Source: an uncultured Caulobacter sp. (lineage in GTDB: Bacteria > Pseudomonadota > Alphaproteobacteria > Caulobacterales > Caulobacteraceae). From it: DNA of 64,000 bases. The stretch lies in NCBI GenBank assembly GCA_913776195.1, contig CAJYMH010000029.1:1-64000 (forward strand). The letters run 5' to 3'. Position numbers and translations under genes: made by a program. Positions 24,877-34,084 of the stretch are shown piece by piece. The notes below the pieces were generated by a model. The model did not search any database, was not told the origin of the DNA, and was given only the letters and a program-made list of their open reading frames with translations. Every line of letters starts with the position of its first letter. The stretch's first letter is position 1.

Positions 24877-26785
24877 GCGCGCTCTGGGACTGACGGCCTG
24901 CGCGGCGGCGCTGCTGCTGGCTGGTTCGGCGGCGGCGCAGGTGCGGCCGGGGGATGACTTCTACGCCTACGCCAACGAGGCGTGGCTGAAGAGCACGCCG
25001 CTGCCGGCGGGCCGGGCCAGCCTGGACACCACGGCCATGCTGCGGGACGAGGCGGCGGTGCGGATTCGTGGTCTGGTGGAGACGGCGGGCGGCCGCGTCG
25101 GCGACTACCACGCCGCCTGGCTGGATGCGGCGGCGATCGAGGCGCGCGGGCTGGCGCCGATCCGCGCCGAGCTGTCCGCCATCGCGGCGATCCGCGACCG
25201 TAAGGCCCTGGCCGCGCATCTGGGCCGGTCGATGCGGTTGGACGACGGGGGCAACAGCCGGGGCGAAAGCCCGCTGCGCCTGTGGGTCCATCAGGGCTTC
25301 CACGACGGCGAGCGGTACATGCCGCACCTGATGCAGGGCGGGCTGGGCCTGCCGCGCGGGGACTATGCCGACGCGGCCAAGGTCGCGGCCTATCGCGCCC
25401 AGGTGGCGGCGGTGCTGACCCTGACCGGGCTGGACGATGCGGAGGCGCGCGCCGCGCGGGTCACGGCGCTGGAGACCGTCCTGGCCGCCGGCCACGCGCC
25501 GGACGGCCACAACGACGATGTGTTCAGGACCGACAACAGCTGGGGCCGCGCCGACTTCGCGACCAAGGCGCCGGGTCTGGACTGGGGCGCCTATTTCGAC
25601 GCGGCCGGGCTGAGGGGGCGGGACGCCTTCGTGGTCTGGCAGCCGACGGCGGCGACCGGGCTGGGCGCGGCGGTCGAGAGCCAACCGCTGGAGGCGTGGC
25701 GCGACTACCTGGTCTTCCACCGGCTGAAACAGTCGGCTGGCGTGCTGCCCAAGGCGATGCACGACGCCCTGGGACTGGCGGGAGAGGATCGGGGCAAGGC
25801 GGCGGTGACCGCCACGACGGCGGCCCTCGGCGACGACATCGGCCGGCTCTATGTGGCCAAGTATTTCCCGCCGTCGTCCAAGGCCGCGGCCCAGGCCATG
25901 GTCGAGAATCTGCGCACGGCGTTCAAGGCGCGGCTGGAGCGGGCGGACTGGATGGAGCCGGGGACTCGCGCGGCGGCGCTGGCCAAGCTGGCGGCGCTGG
26001 ACATCGGGGTCGGCTATCCCGACCGCTGGATCGACTATTCGGGGCTGGAGGTCCGGCGGGACGACGCCTTCGGCAACCTGCGCCGGGCGGAGGCCCACGC
26101 CTATCGCCGGGAGGTCGCCAAGCTTTCCCAGCCGGTCGATCCGGGGCAGTGGGACGGCCTGCCGCCGCAATGGCCGGGGGCGATCATCCGCTTCAGCCCC
26201 AACGCCATCCAGTTCTCGGCTGGCATCCTGCAGCCGCCATACTTCGATCCGGGCGGCGACGCGGCGACCAACTACGGCTCGGCCGGGGCCGGCATGGCGC
26301 ACGAGATCAGCCACAGCTTCGACGAGTTGGGGAACCTCTACGACGCCAAGGGACGGCTGGGGAAATGGTGGACGGAACAGGACGCCGCTCGCTTCCATGC
26401 CGCCGCCGCGCCCCTGGCCGCGCAGTACGCCGGATACTGCCCCAAGCCGGGCCTGTGTGTGAAACCGGCCCAGGTGCTGGGCGAGGGAATCGGGGACCTG
26501 GCCGGGCTGCGGGTCGCCTATGACGCCTATGTCCTGTCGCTAGGCGGCAAGCCGGACGTGGTCAAGGACGGCCTGACCGGCGACCAGCGCTTCTTCCGGT
26601 CCTTCGCCCGGCGCTGGCGGCGGGTGCAGACCGACGCGGCCCTGCAACGCCAGATCGCCGGCGACATCCACGCCCCCGGCCAGTATCGCGCCGCCATGGT
26701 GCGGAACCACGAGGCCTGGGTGCGGGCCTTCGACGTGCAGCCGAGCGACCGGCTGAGCGTGGAGGAGAAGGTGGGGTTGTGGTGA
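24869..26785 (+). CDS. Secreted M13 (neprilysin/PepO) family zinc metallopeptidase
   Basis: Extracytoplasmic oligopeptidase of 638 residues. A signal peptide (residues 1-23, ending SAAAQ) precedes the M13 N-terminal domain, which begins with the typical PGDDFYAYANEAWL. The catalytic domain holds H478-E-I-S-H482 (AHEISHSFDELG) and the third zinc ligand Glu539 in GEGIGDLAGL, a variation on the usual ENIADLGGL. The length is slightly short of the usual 660-700. The GTG start has GGGAGG 6 nt upstream. It overlaps the isochorismatase gene and probably acts on periplasmic peptides. Confidence 0.92.
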   Translation: MHRRALGLTACAAALLLAGSAAAQVRPGDDFYAYANEAWLKSTPLPAGRASLDTTAMLRDEAAVRIRGLVETAGGRVGDYHAAWLDAAAIEARGLAPIRAELSAIAAIRDRKALAAHLGRSMRLDDGGNSRGESPLRLWVHQGFHDGERYMPHLMQGGLGLPRGDYADAAKVAAYRAQVAAVLTLTGLDDAEARAARVTALETVLAAGHAPDGHNDDVFRTDNSWGRADFATKAPGLDWGAYFDAAGLRGRDAFVVWQPTAATGLGAAVESQPLEAWRDYLVFHRLKQSAGVLPKAMHDALGLAGEDRGKAAVTATTAALGDDIGRLYVAKYFPPSSKAAAQAMVENLRTAFKARLERADWMEPGTRAAALAKLAALDIGVGYPDRWIDYSGLEVRRDDAFGNLRRAEAHAYRREVAKLSQPVDPGQWDGLPPQWPGAIIRFSPNAIQFSAGILQPPYFDPGGDAATNYGSAGAGMAHEISHSFDELGNLYDAKGRLGKWWTEQDAARFHAAAAPLAAQYAGYCPKPGLCVKPAQVLGEGIGDLAGLRVAYDAYVLSLGGKPDVVKDGLTGDQRFFRSFARRWRRVQTDAALQRQIAGDIHAPGQYRAAMVRNHEAWVRAFDVQPSDRLSVEEKVGLW

Positions 26786-26797
26786 GCTTTCTTTAGC

Positions 26798-26930
26798 TCG
26801 TCATCCTCGCCCTCGTGGCGAGGACCCAGAAACGGCTGAGGTCCGAAGTGGAGCTGTGCGGTGGTCGCCTCACCGGCGGGGCTGCCGACGCGGGGTCTCT
26901 TGGTCCTAGGCACAAGGCCTAGGATGACGA
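26798..26930. repeat. REP-like palindromic mosaic, TCGTCATCCT type
   Basis: The ends are TCGTCATCCT and AGGATGACGA (perfect 10-bp inverted repeat) with nested CCTAGG-centred pairing near the right end. It fills the gap between the M13 peptidase gene and the convergent membrane-protein gene and is related to the 8374 and 63889 elements. Confidence 0.55.
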
Positions 26931-26949
26931 AGTTGTGGGCGCTTTCCCC

Positions 26950-27777
26950 CTAAAACCCCACCCCCAGCCGCAGCACCAGCTGGAACACCGCCAGCAGCAC
27001 GGCCAGCGCCACCAGCGGAACCAGCAGGGCGGGGGGCTCCGCCGCGGCCGTCCCGCGCCGCCGGTCCAGGGCCGCGCCGAGCGCCAGCCAGCCGGCGGCC
27101 ATCAGGTGGACGACCAGGGGGATCAGCACCACCTCGATCGGGTGACGGGGGACGCGGAAGGGGACGATCAGCACGACCGCCGCCAGTAGGGTCGCAAGGA
27201 CGCTCCAGCCGAACGGCCGGCCCCGCGCCTCCAGCGGCGACAGCCGGGCCAGCACGGCGCCTGCTCCGGCCATGCCCAGGGCGGCGAGGACCATCAATCC
27301 CGCCTTGGCCGCCGCCCCGACGCCCAGATAGGCCAGGGCGCGGCCCACGTCGTTGCCGGAAATGATCGTCCCGATGGCCAGCTGGCTGAACGCCTGGAAC
27401 AGGCCCTGCGCCGCCATCCAGAAGAAGAACGCCCGCCAGGTCGCGGACGCCCGGGGCAGCATGGCCAGCAGAGCCAGGAACACCACCCCGCTTCCCAGCG
27501 TGCCCAGCGCTCCGGTCCCCTGCAGCAGCTCGGCCACGGGGGCGTCGCCGCGCCAGTCGTGGTCGTTGTGGAACAGGATCGGATCGAGCCCCGCCCACGC
27601 CTTGGGCAGGACCAGCCACAGCTCCTGCCAGAAGAAGGTCAGGCTGAACGCCAGGGCGCACAGGACGATGGAGCCGGGCGCGGGCAGGGAGGGCGTGGCG
27701 GTGGGCCTGGCGAGGATCAGCCCGGCGATCAGCGGCGCGATCCCGAGAGCGAGGACGAGGTAGAGGGCGGCGGTCAT
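26950..27777 (-). CDS. Polytopic membrane protein of unknown function
   Basis: Not recognised. The 275-residue product has about eight hydrophobic helices (first at about 3-22, last ending at the C-terminus LVLRLGVGF). A soluble loop with the polar motif HNDHDWRGDAP at about 70-80 is the only obvious charged cluster. No signal peptide apart from the first helix, and no partner gene. It lies between two repeat-rich gaps. Confidence 0.7.
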   Translation of the reverse strand: MTAALYLVLALGIAPLIAGLILARPTATPSLPAPGSIVLCALAFSLTFFWQELWLVLPKAWAGLDPILFHNDHDWRGDAPVAELLQGTGALGTLGSGVVFLALLAMLPRASATWRAFFFWMAAQGLFQAFSQLAIGTIISGNDVGRALAYLGVGAAAKAGLMVLAALGMAGAGAVLARLSPLEARGRPFGWSVLATLLAAVVLIVPFRVPRHPIEVVLIPLVVHLMAAGWLALGAALDRRRGTAAAEPPALLVPLVALAVLLAVFQLVLRLGVGF

Positions 27778-27824
27778 GGGGATGGGATTAGCGTGGTTTC
27801 CCGAACTTCGTCATCCCCAACTAC

Positions 27825-27901
27825 CTCCGCTCATCCCCGTGCAGACGGGCATCCAAGCTGAACCTCCGCTTGGGCTCCCGCTTTCGCGGGAGTGAGCGGA
27901 G
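27825..27901. repeat. Dispersed palindromic repeat, CCGCTCATCCCCG family, copy 3
   Basis: Outer arms CTCCGCTCA / TGAGCGGAG enclose an inner hairpin CTCCCGC-TTTC-GCGGGAG. It is nearly the same design as the 8474-8544 copy. Confidence 0.65.
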
Positions 27902-28035
27902 CGCACTGCGAACTGGAGTAGGCCCCCTCCGGGATTCTACGTAGGCACATCCCCCAAATTTCGGCCGACGGGCCTCGAGCGTATCACCTTGTCATACCGG
28001 CGAACGCACTCGCCACCAGCACAAAGAGTCAGCCC

Positions 28036-28722
28036 ATGACCGCTCCTCTCGTCGATATTATCCATCACAACCCCAAGGGCGTTTCGGATCGGATCGCCTA
28101 TGGGTTCGTCAAGACGCTGCGGTTATGCGCCGACACCTTCTTCGCCAAGCGGTACGGCCACCGGGCGGTGGTCCTAGAGACCGTGGCGGCGGTGCCCGGC
28201 ATGGTCGGCGCCACGCTGAACCACCTGAAGTGCCTGCGCCGCATGGAGGACGACCGCGGCTGGATCAAGACGCTGATGGACGAGGCCGAGAACGAGCGCA
28301 TGCACCTGATGACCTTCATCGAGGTGGCCAAGCCGACGGCCTTCGAACGCTTCGTGGTCGTGGCCGTGCAGTGGGTCTTCTACCTGTTCTTCTTCGGGCT
28401 CTACCTCGTCTCAGCCAAGACCGCCCACCGGGTGGTCGGCTATTTCGAGGAGGAGGCGGTGATCAGCTACAGCCACTACCTAGCCGAGATCGACGAGGGC
28501 CGCAGCCCGAACGTGGCCGCGCCGGCGCTGGCCAAGCGATACTGGAGCCTGCCGGACGACGCGACCCTGCGCGAGGTGGTCGAGGTGGTCCGCGCCGACG
28601 AGGCCCATCACCGGGACGTCAACCACGGCTTCGCTAACGAGATCGCCGGCCTGGCGGCCGTCCCCATCGCCGCTTGCCCCCCGCACTGGGCCCTGGAGCC
28701 GATCTGGAAGAAGGCCGCCTGA
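28036..28722 (+). CDS. aox: Alternative oxidase (cyanide-resistant ubiquinol oxidase)
   Basis: Interfacial membrane di-iron oxidase that passes electrons from ubiquinol to oxygen without pumping protons. The 228 residues carry every iron ligand motif: Glu48 ([12 protein letters not shown]), Glu87 and His90 (ENERMHLM), the Glu138-140 cluster (GYFEEEAV), and Glu189 with His192 ([12 protein letters not shown]). The hydrophobic segment at about 104-126 is the membrane-binding part. It is shorter at the N-terminus than plant enzymes, as usual for bacteria. It is monocistronic. The 134-nt leader region contains the dyad CTACGTAG (27937-27944), a possible regulator site. No NO-sensing or respiratory regulator is adjacent. 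GC and codon use look like the neighbours. Confidence 0.95.
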   Translation: MTAPLVDIIHHNPKGVSDRIAYGFVKTLRLCADTFFAKRYGHRAVVLETVAAVPGMVGATLNHLKCLRRMEDDRGWIKTLMDEAENERMHLMTFIEVAKPTAFERFVVVAVQWVFYLFFFGLYLVSAKTAHRVVGYFEEEAVISYSHYLAEIDEGRSPNVAAPALAKRYWSLPDDATLREVVEVVRADEAHHRDVNHGFANEIAGLAAVPIAACPPHWALEPIWKKAA

Positions 28723-28890
28723 ACCTTCTTCTCAGGTGACGCGGGAGAGCCTGCGATCGAAAGGTCGCCGGTTCTTTTTCTTGGGGGCGTTGCGTCCTTC
28801 GAGACGCCGCCTGCGAGGCCTGCCCGCTGAAGCTCAGCGCCCCCCTCACCCTTACCCTCTCCCCCAGAGGGGCGAAGGGATAGGCCGCTC

Positions 28891-31302
28891 CTAAGCGGCG
28901 CTCCGCCCGATATCCAGGCCCTGCTTCACCGGCAGGACGAAGCTGACCGTGGTGCCTTCGCCGGGTTCGCTGGACAGCTCCAGGGCGCCGTCGTGCATCT
29001 CGATCAGGGATTTCGTCAGGGCCAGGCCCAGGCCCGTGCCTTGCGTGCTCTTGGAGTGCTGGTGGTTCTCCACCTGCTCGAAGGGCTTGGCCAGGCGGGA
29101 CAGGTCCTCGGGGCTGATGCCGATGCCGGTGTCGCGGACGCTGATGCGGACGCGCTCGCCCAGGACGTCGCGCCAGGACTCGCCCAGGATGGTGATGGTC
29201 CCGCCCTTGGGCGTGAACTTGATGGCGTTGGACAGGATGTTCAGCAGCACCTGTTTCAGGGCGCGGAAGTCGGCCTCCACGTCGGGCAGCTGCGGCAGCT
29301 CGACCTTGATCTTCAGGCCGGCGGTGTCGGCGCGGTTGCGCACCAGGCGCAGGGCGTCGTCGGTGACCTCGGCCATGCGGACAGCCTCGAACTTGAGGTT
29401 CATCTTGCCCGCCTCGATCTTGGCCATGTCGAGGATGTCGTTGATCAGGGCCAGCAGGTGCTGGCCGCTGTTGTGGATGTCCTGGACGTAGCCCTTGTAG
29501 CGGGCGTCGCCGACCGGACCGAACATCTCGGCCAGCATCATCTCGGAGAAACCGTTGATGGCGTTGAGCGGGGTGCGCAGCTCGTGGCTCATATTGGCCA
29601 GGAACTCGGACTTGGCCCGGTTGGCGCCCTCGGCCTTGACCTTCTCCATCTCGTACTTGCGGGCGAGCTCGGCCAGCATCTCCTGGCTGCGCTCCAGGCT
29701 GACCACGGCGCGCTGCAGCTCTTCCTCGTTGCGGCGGCGCTGGGCTTCCTGGTTCTTCACCGCCGTGATGTCGGAGGCGGTCATGACCAGGCCGCCCTCC
29801 GCCGTGCGGCGTTCGGAGATGTGCAGCCAGCGGCCGTCGGTCATCTCCGCCTCGCGCACGCCCTTGGCGCCGTCGGGGGCCGGGTGCTCGCGCAGGATGG
29901 CCAGCTGGGCGTAGCGGTTGACCTGGTCGCGCGCGGCGCCGGGCTTCAGCAGCTTCGGCTCGAGGTTGAAGACCTGGCGGTAGTTCTTGTTGCACATCAG
30001 CAGGCGGCCGCCCCGGTCCCACAGGACGAAGGCTTCGGACACGCTTTCGATGGCGTCGCGCAGGCGGTTCTCGGCGGCCATGGCGCGGGCCTGGGCCATG
30101 CGCTCTTCGGTGACGTCGAGGACCACGCCGATGATGCGCGAATAGCCTTCCTTGCCCGGCTCCCCGGCGCCCTGGCCGCGCGCGTCGATCCAGATGGCGC
30201 GGGCGCCGCGCAGGCTGGGCACCTTGAACGACACGTCGAAGGCCCCGTACACGGCGGCGTTGGACAGGGCGTGGCGAACCTTGTCGCGATGCTCGGGCGC
30301 CACGCGGTCCAGCAGCTCCTGGCCGGAGACCACGCCCGCGCCGCCCCAGCCGAAGATGCCGCCGGTGATGTCGGACAGATAGACCCGGTCCTGGGCCAGG
30401 TCCCATTCCCAGATGCCGCAGCGCGCCGCCTCGACCGCCGTGCGGAAGCGGGTCTCGCTTTCGGCGAACTTGCGCTGGTCGGCGTCCATGCGGCGGGCCT
30501 GCAGCATCAGCATGCTGATCAGCACGCCGCCGACGCCCAGCGGGGTCAGCAGCGACATCAGCCCGCCCAGGTCGCCGCCGAAGGCGCGGCGCGGCAGGGC
30601 GACCACGGCCAACAGGGCGTCGCCGGCCGCCGAGGCGCTAGCCAGCTCATAGCGGCTCTCGCCCTTGCCGCCGTTGGCGATGACCTTGGCGGCGGCGGTG
30701 GGGCCCAGGATGACCAGGGGGCGGCCGTCGGGCAGGGCGATGGCCGCGGCCGAGCCGTCCTCGTCGCCGACGCGCAGACGGCGCGGGTCGATGGCGGCGA
30801 TCAGGCGAACCCGGCGGCCCGCTTCGTCACGCAAGACCATGGAGGCGAAGATGTGATCGGAATCAGCGGGCGCGCCGACCCAGCGGGTCTGACGCGAAAC
30901 ATCGGCGGCCACGGCCACCACGCCCCAGTCGACGCCCGCAGCGCTGCCGACCTCGCCGACCAGCTCGCCGTTGGACAGGACGGCCACGGCCTGAACCGCG
31001 CCGCCGCCGGCGGCCAGGATGACGTCGGCCGCGTCATTGGGCGTGGAGTGCGACTGCTGCATGACCGCCCCGCCGGCGGCCAGGGCCGCGCGCCAGGCGG
31101 CGGCATGGCCGTCGATCTCGGCGGCCAGGGCCTTGGCGTGGGCGGCGGCGGCGCGCTGCTGCTCCGAGCCGCGGGCGGCGTCCTCGAAGGATTTCAGCCC
31201 GACGGTGGCGTAGACGGCCAAAAGGACGAGGGCGGCGATGATCGCCAGGCGGACGAAGATCTGGGACGAGCGCTGCTGGGCCGCGGACGCGCTGGCGGAC
31301 AT
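28891..31302 (-). CDS. pleC: PleC-like PAS sensor histidine kinase/phosphatase
   Basis: Polar cell-fate kinase/phosphatase that acts on DivK and PleD in Caulobacter. The 803 residues (from the ATG at 31302) contain TM1 at about 15-35, a periplasmic domain of about 200 residues, TM2 at about 243-265, two PAS domains (about 285-400 and 415-530), a coiled linker, HisKA with His573 (NMSHELRTPLNAINGF) and HATPase with NILSNAIKFTPKGG, DTGIGI and GTGLGLALTKSL. The linker/HisKA stretch and the adjacent pepN agree with the PleC locus. A TTG at 31386 could extend the N-terminus by 28 residues. A CcrM methylation site (GAATC, 31378-31382) lies just upstream. Orthology is inferred from memory of the family. 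Confidence 0.82.
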   Translation of the reverse strand: MSASASAAQQRSSQIFVRLAIIAALVLLAVYATVGLKSFEDAARGSEQQRAAAAHAKALAAEIDGHAAAWRAALAAGGAVMQQSHSTPNDAADVILAAGGGAVQAVAVLSNGELVGEVGSAAGVDWGVVAVAADVSRQTRWVGAPADSDHIFASMVLRDEAGRRVRLIAAIDPRRLRVGDEDGSAAAIALPDGRPLVILGPTAAAKVIANGGKGESRYELASASAAGDALLAVVALPRRAFGGDLGGLMSLLTPLGVGGVLISMLMLQARRMDADQRKFAESETRFRTAVEAARCGIWEWDLAQDRVYLSDITGGIFGWGGAGVVSGQELLDRVAPEHRDKVRHALSNAAVYGAFDVSFKVPSLRGARAIWIDARGQGAGEPGKEGYSRIIGVVLDVTEERMAQARAMAAENRLRDAIESVSEAFVLWDRGGRLLMCNKNYRQVFNLEPKLLKPGAARDQVNRYAQLAILREHPAPDGAKGVREAEMTDGRWLHISERRTAEGGLVMTASDITAVKNQEAQRRRNEEELQRAVVSLERSQEMLAELARKYEMEKVKAEGANRAKSEFLANMSHELRTPLNAINGFSEMMLAEMFGPVGDARYKGYVQDIHNSGQHLLALINDILDMAKIEAGKMNLKFEAVRMAEVTDDALRLVRNRADTAGLKIKVELPQLPDVEADFRALKQVLLNILSNAIKFTPKGGTITILGESWRDVLGERVRISVRDTGIGISPEDLSRLAKPFEQVENHQHSKSTQGTGLGLALTKSLIEMHDGALELSSEPGEGTTVSFVLPVKQGLDIGRSAA

Positions 31303-31451
31303 GGCGGCGGCCGGTCCGGCTGCTCCTTTTCCGCTACGTTTCCAAAGGGCCAAGTCGAGCGCTCCCCTACGACCGACGAATCGCAAATCACCCCGCGGAC
31401 GCCAGATTACTTGAGCTGGCGCCGGGGGTCAGCAGGGGAGCCTTGCGAAAT

Positions 31452-34037
31452 CTAGGCCAAGGCCTTGGAAGCGAGCTCGTAGACGTTCTTGGACAGGCCT
31501 TCGTGGGCCACGATGCGCTCCAGCTCCTTGCGCATCAGGGCCGCCAGGGTCGGCTTGTAGCGCCGCCAGCCGCCCAGGGGCTCGACCAGGCGGGCCGCCG
31601 TCATCGGGTTGCTGGCGTCGACGGCCAGAATCTGGTCGGCAAGAAGGCGATACCCGGCGCCGCTTTCATCGTGGAACCGGGCAGGATTGGCCGAGGAGAA
31701 CGACTGGATCAGGGCGCGCAGGCGATTGGGGTTTTTGGCGTCGAAGTCCGGGTGGGCGGTCAGGCCAAGGATGCGGCCGACCGCGCCCTCGTGCGGATCG
31801 CGGCCCTGGACCGCGAACCATTTGTCCAGCACCAGCGGTTCATCGCGCCACTTGGCGTGGAAGTCGGCCAGGGCCTTCTCCGCCGGCTCGCCGCCGATGG
31901 CCATCAGGGCGTTAAGACCGCCCATGGCGTCGGTCATGTTGGCCGCGGCCTCGAAATGGCCCACGGCCAGGGCCACGTTCTCCGCGTGCGGATCGGCGGC
32001 CAGCAGGTCGAGCACGGCGTTGCGCAGGGCGCGGCGGCCGGCGGCCTCGGCGGTGGTGGAGAAGTCGCCCGCCTCCTGCATGCCGGTGTGCAGGCGGCGC
32101 AGGAAGTCGCTCAGATGCACGGCGATGCGAGTGCGCAGCATCTCCCGCGCCTCACGAATGGCGGCCGGGTCGGCGGGCTGCATGGCCATGGCCAGGTCGC
32201 TCTCGCTCGGCAGGGACAACAGCAGGGCCTTGAAGGCGGGCTCGGCGGCCTGTTCGTCCAGGGCGCGGCCCAGGGCCTCGGCGAAGCGGGTCTCGGCCAC
32301 CTCGTCCGGGGTCCCGCCGGCGCGGGCCAGGATCAGTCGCCGGGCCAAGGTCTGGCCAGCCTCCCAGCGATTGAACAGGTCAGGATCGGAACCCAGCAGG
32401 ACGTAGCCGTCCTTGGCAGGGGCCGCGACCGTCAGGTTCACCGGGGCGGAGAATCCGCGCAGCACCGACAGCACCGGCCGGCGTGTAACGCCTTCCCAGT
32501 GAACAGTCTTCTCGGCGGCGTCCAGCACCACGATCTCGGTCTCGCGCAGCACCTCCCCGCTGTCGTCCAGCAGGCCGATCGCCACTGGCAGGGGCAGGGC
32601 CTGCTTGGTCGGCTGGCCCGGTGTGGGAGCCGTAGACTGAGTCAGGGTCAGAGTGACGGCCTTGGCCGCCTCGTCATAGTCGGAGGCCACGGTGACGCTG
32701 GGCGTGCCGGCCTGCTCGTACCAGGCGAAGAAGTGGTCCAGGTTCCGGCCTGACGCCTCCGAGAAGCAGGCGATGAAGGCCTCGACCGTGGTCGCCTCGC
32801 CGTCGTGGCGGTCGAAGTACAGGTCCATGCCGGCGCGGAAGGCGTCCGCCCCAATCAGGGCCTTGAGCATGCGGATGATCTCCGCGCCCTTCTCGTAGAT
32901 GGTCGCGGTATAGAAGTTGTCGATCTTCAGATAGCTGGACGGCCGCACGGGGTGCGCCAGGGGGCCGGCGTCCTCGGGAAACTGCCGGGCGCGCAGGGCC
33001 TTCACGTCCTTGATCCGCTGAACCGCGTGACCACGCATGTCGGCGCTGAATTCCTGGTCGCGGAAGACCGTCAGGCCCTCCTTCAGGCACAGCTGGAACC
33101 AGTCTCGGCAGGTGATGCGGTCGCCGGTCCAGTTGTGGAAATACTCGTGGGCGACGACGCTCTCGATCCGCTCATAGTCGAGGTCTGTGGCGGTCTGCGG
33201 ATCGGCCAGCAGCAGGGAGCTGTTGAAGATGTTCAGCCCCTTGTTCTCCATGGCCCCGAAGTTGAAGTCGCGCACGGCGACGATCATGAACAGGTCCAGG
33301 TCGTACTCCCGACCGAACGCTTCCTCGTCCCACTTCATGGAACGCTTCAGGGCGTCCAGGGCGTAGGCGGCGCGCGACGACATGCCGGGATCGACGAACA
33401 CCTTCAGGGCGACCTCGCGGCCGCTCATGGTGGTGAAGCTGTCCTCCAGCACGTCCAGCTCGCCCGCCACCAGGGCGAACAGATAGGCAGGTTTCGGGAA
33501 CGGGTCTTTCCATTCGGCGAAGTGGCGGTTCCCCGGCAGGGCGCCGCTGTCGGTCAGGTTGCCGTTGGACAGCAGGTGGGCGAACTGGCGGTCCGCCTCG
33601 ATCCGCACGGTGAAGCGGCTGAGCAGGTCCGGCCGATCGGGGAACCAGGTGATGCGGCGGAAGCCCTCGGCCTCGCACTGGGTGCAGAACCGGCCGCCGG
33701 ACATGTAGAGGCCCATCAAAGTCGTATTGTCGGCCGGGTCGATGTCGACCTCCGTCTCCAGAACGAAGGCGTCGGGCACGTCGGAAACCGTCAGCAGGTC
33801 GTCGGCGACCGTGCGGCTCTTGGCGGGTTGGCCATCGACCAAGACGCTGACCGTCCGCAGCTTCTCGCCGTTCAGAACCATCGGCTCGGCATGGTCGCCG
33901 TTGCGTCGGACCGTCAGTCGCGCTTTCACCCGCGCGCCATGCGGCTGCAGATCGAAGGACAGGTGCGTCTCGTCGATCAGAAAGGCGGGCGGCCGGTAGT
34001 CGGCCAGGCGGATCGGCTGGGGCGTTTCAGTGCGCAT
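31452..34037 (-). CDS. pepN: Aminopeptidase N (M1 family)
   Basis: Cytosolic zinc aminopeptidase of 861 residues that removes N-terminal residues from peptides in protein turnover. The exopeptidase motif GAMENKGLNIFN and the zinc site H297-E-Y-F-H301 with Glu320 (CLKEGLTV) are present and fall at exactly the residue numbers known for E. coli PepN. The N-terminal saddle domain and C-terminal alpha-helical domain (DUF3458) complete the fold. The ATG at 34037 starts MRTETPQPIRLADYRPP; the upstream extension of the frame is not conserved. It lies 47 nt downstream of an aldehyde dehydrogenase gene and 149 nt upstream of pleC, all on the minus strand. Confidence 0.95.
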   Translation of the reverse strand: MRTETPQPIRLADYRPPAFLIDETHLSFDLQPHGARVKARLTVRRNGDHAEPMVLNGEKLRTVSVLVDGQPAKSRTVADDLLTVSDVPDAFVLETEVDIDPADNTTLMGLYMSGGRFCTQCEAEGFRRITWFPDRPDLLSRFTVRIEADRQFAHLLSNGNLTDSGALPGNRHFAEWKDPFPKPAYLFALVAGELDVLEDSFTTMSGREVALKVFVDPGMSSRAAYALDALKRSMKWDEEAFGREYDLDLFMIVAVRDFNFGAMENKGLNIFNSSLLLADPQTATDLDYERIESVVAHEYFHNWTGDRITCRDWFQLCLKEGLTVFRDQEFSADMRGHAVQRIKDVKALRARQFPEDAGPLAHPVRPSSYLKIDNFYTATIYEKGAEIIRMLKALIGADAFRAGMDLYFDRHDGEATTVEAFIACFSEASGRNLDHFFAWYEQAGTPSVTVASDYDEAAKAVTLTLTQSTAPTPGQPTKQALPLPVAIGLLDDSGEVLRETEIVVLDAAEKTVHWEGVTRRPVLSVLRGFSAPVNLTVAAPAKDGYVLLGSDPDLFNRWEAGQTLARRLILARAGGTPDEVAETRFAEALGRALDEQAAEPAFKALLLSLPSESDLAMAMQPADPAAIREAREMLRTRIAVHLSDFLRRLHTGMQEAGDFSTTAEAAGRRALRNAVLDLLAADPHAENVALAVGHFEAAANMTDAMGGLNALMAIGGEPAEKALADFHAKWRDEPLVLDKWFAVQGRDPHEGAVGRILGLTAHPDFDAKNPNRLRALIQSFSSANPARFHDESGAGYRLLADQILAVDASNPMTAARLVEPLGGWRRYKPTLAALMRKELERIVAHEGLSKNVYELASKALA

Positions 34038-34084
34038 GGGGTCCGATGTAGGGGATGAAGTGCGGCGGTGCGAGGACGGAAACG

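Noticed and set aside
28740..28890. Possible small RNA or gene between alternative oxidase and pleC
   Set aside because: The segment looks like fragments of the intergenic repeats (GCGTCCTTCGAGACG and CCTCTCCCCC/AGAGGGG); no promoter-terminator pair was visible.
31303..31451. CtrA binding site upstream of pleC
   Set aside because: No TTAA-N7-TTAA or close variant was seen in this gap.
28993..31455. 820-codon open frame on the plus strand
   Set aside because: Antisense to pleC, with low-complexity Gly/Ala/Val/His sequence; the minus-strand gene has full kinase motifs.
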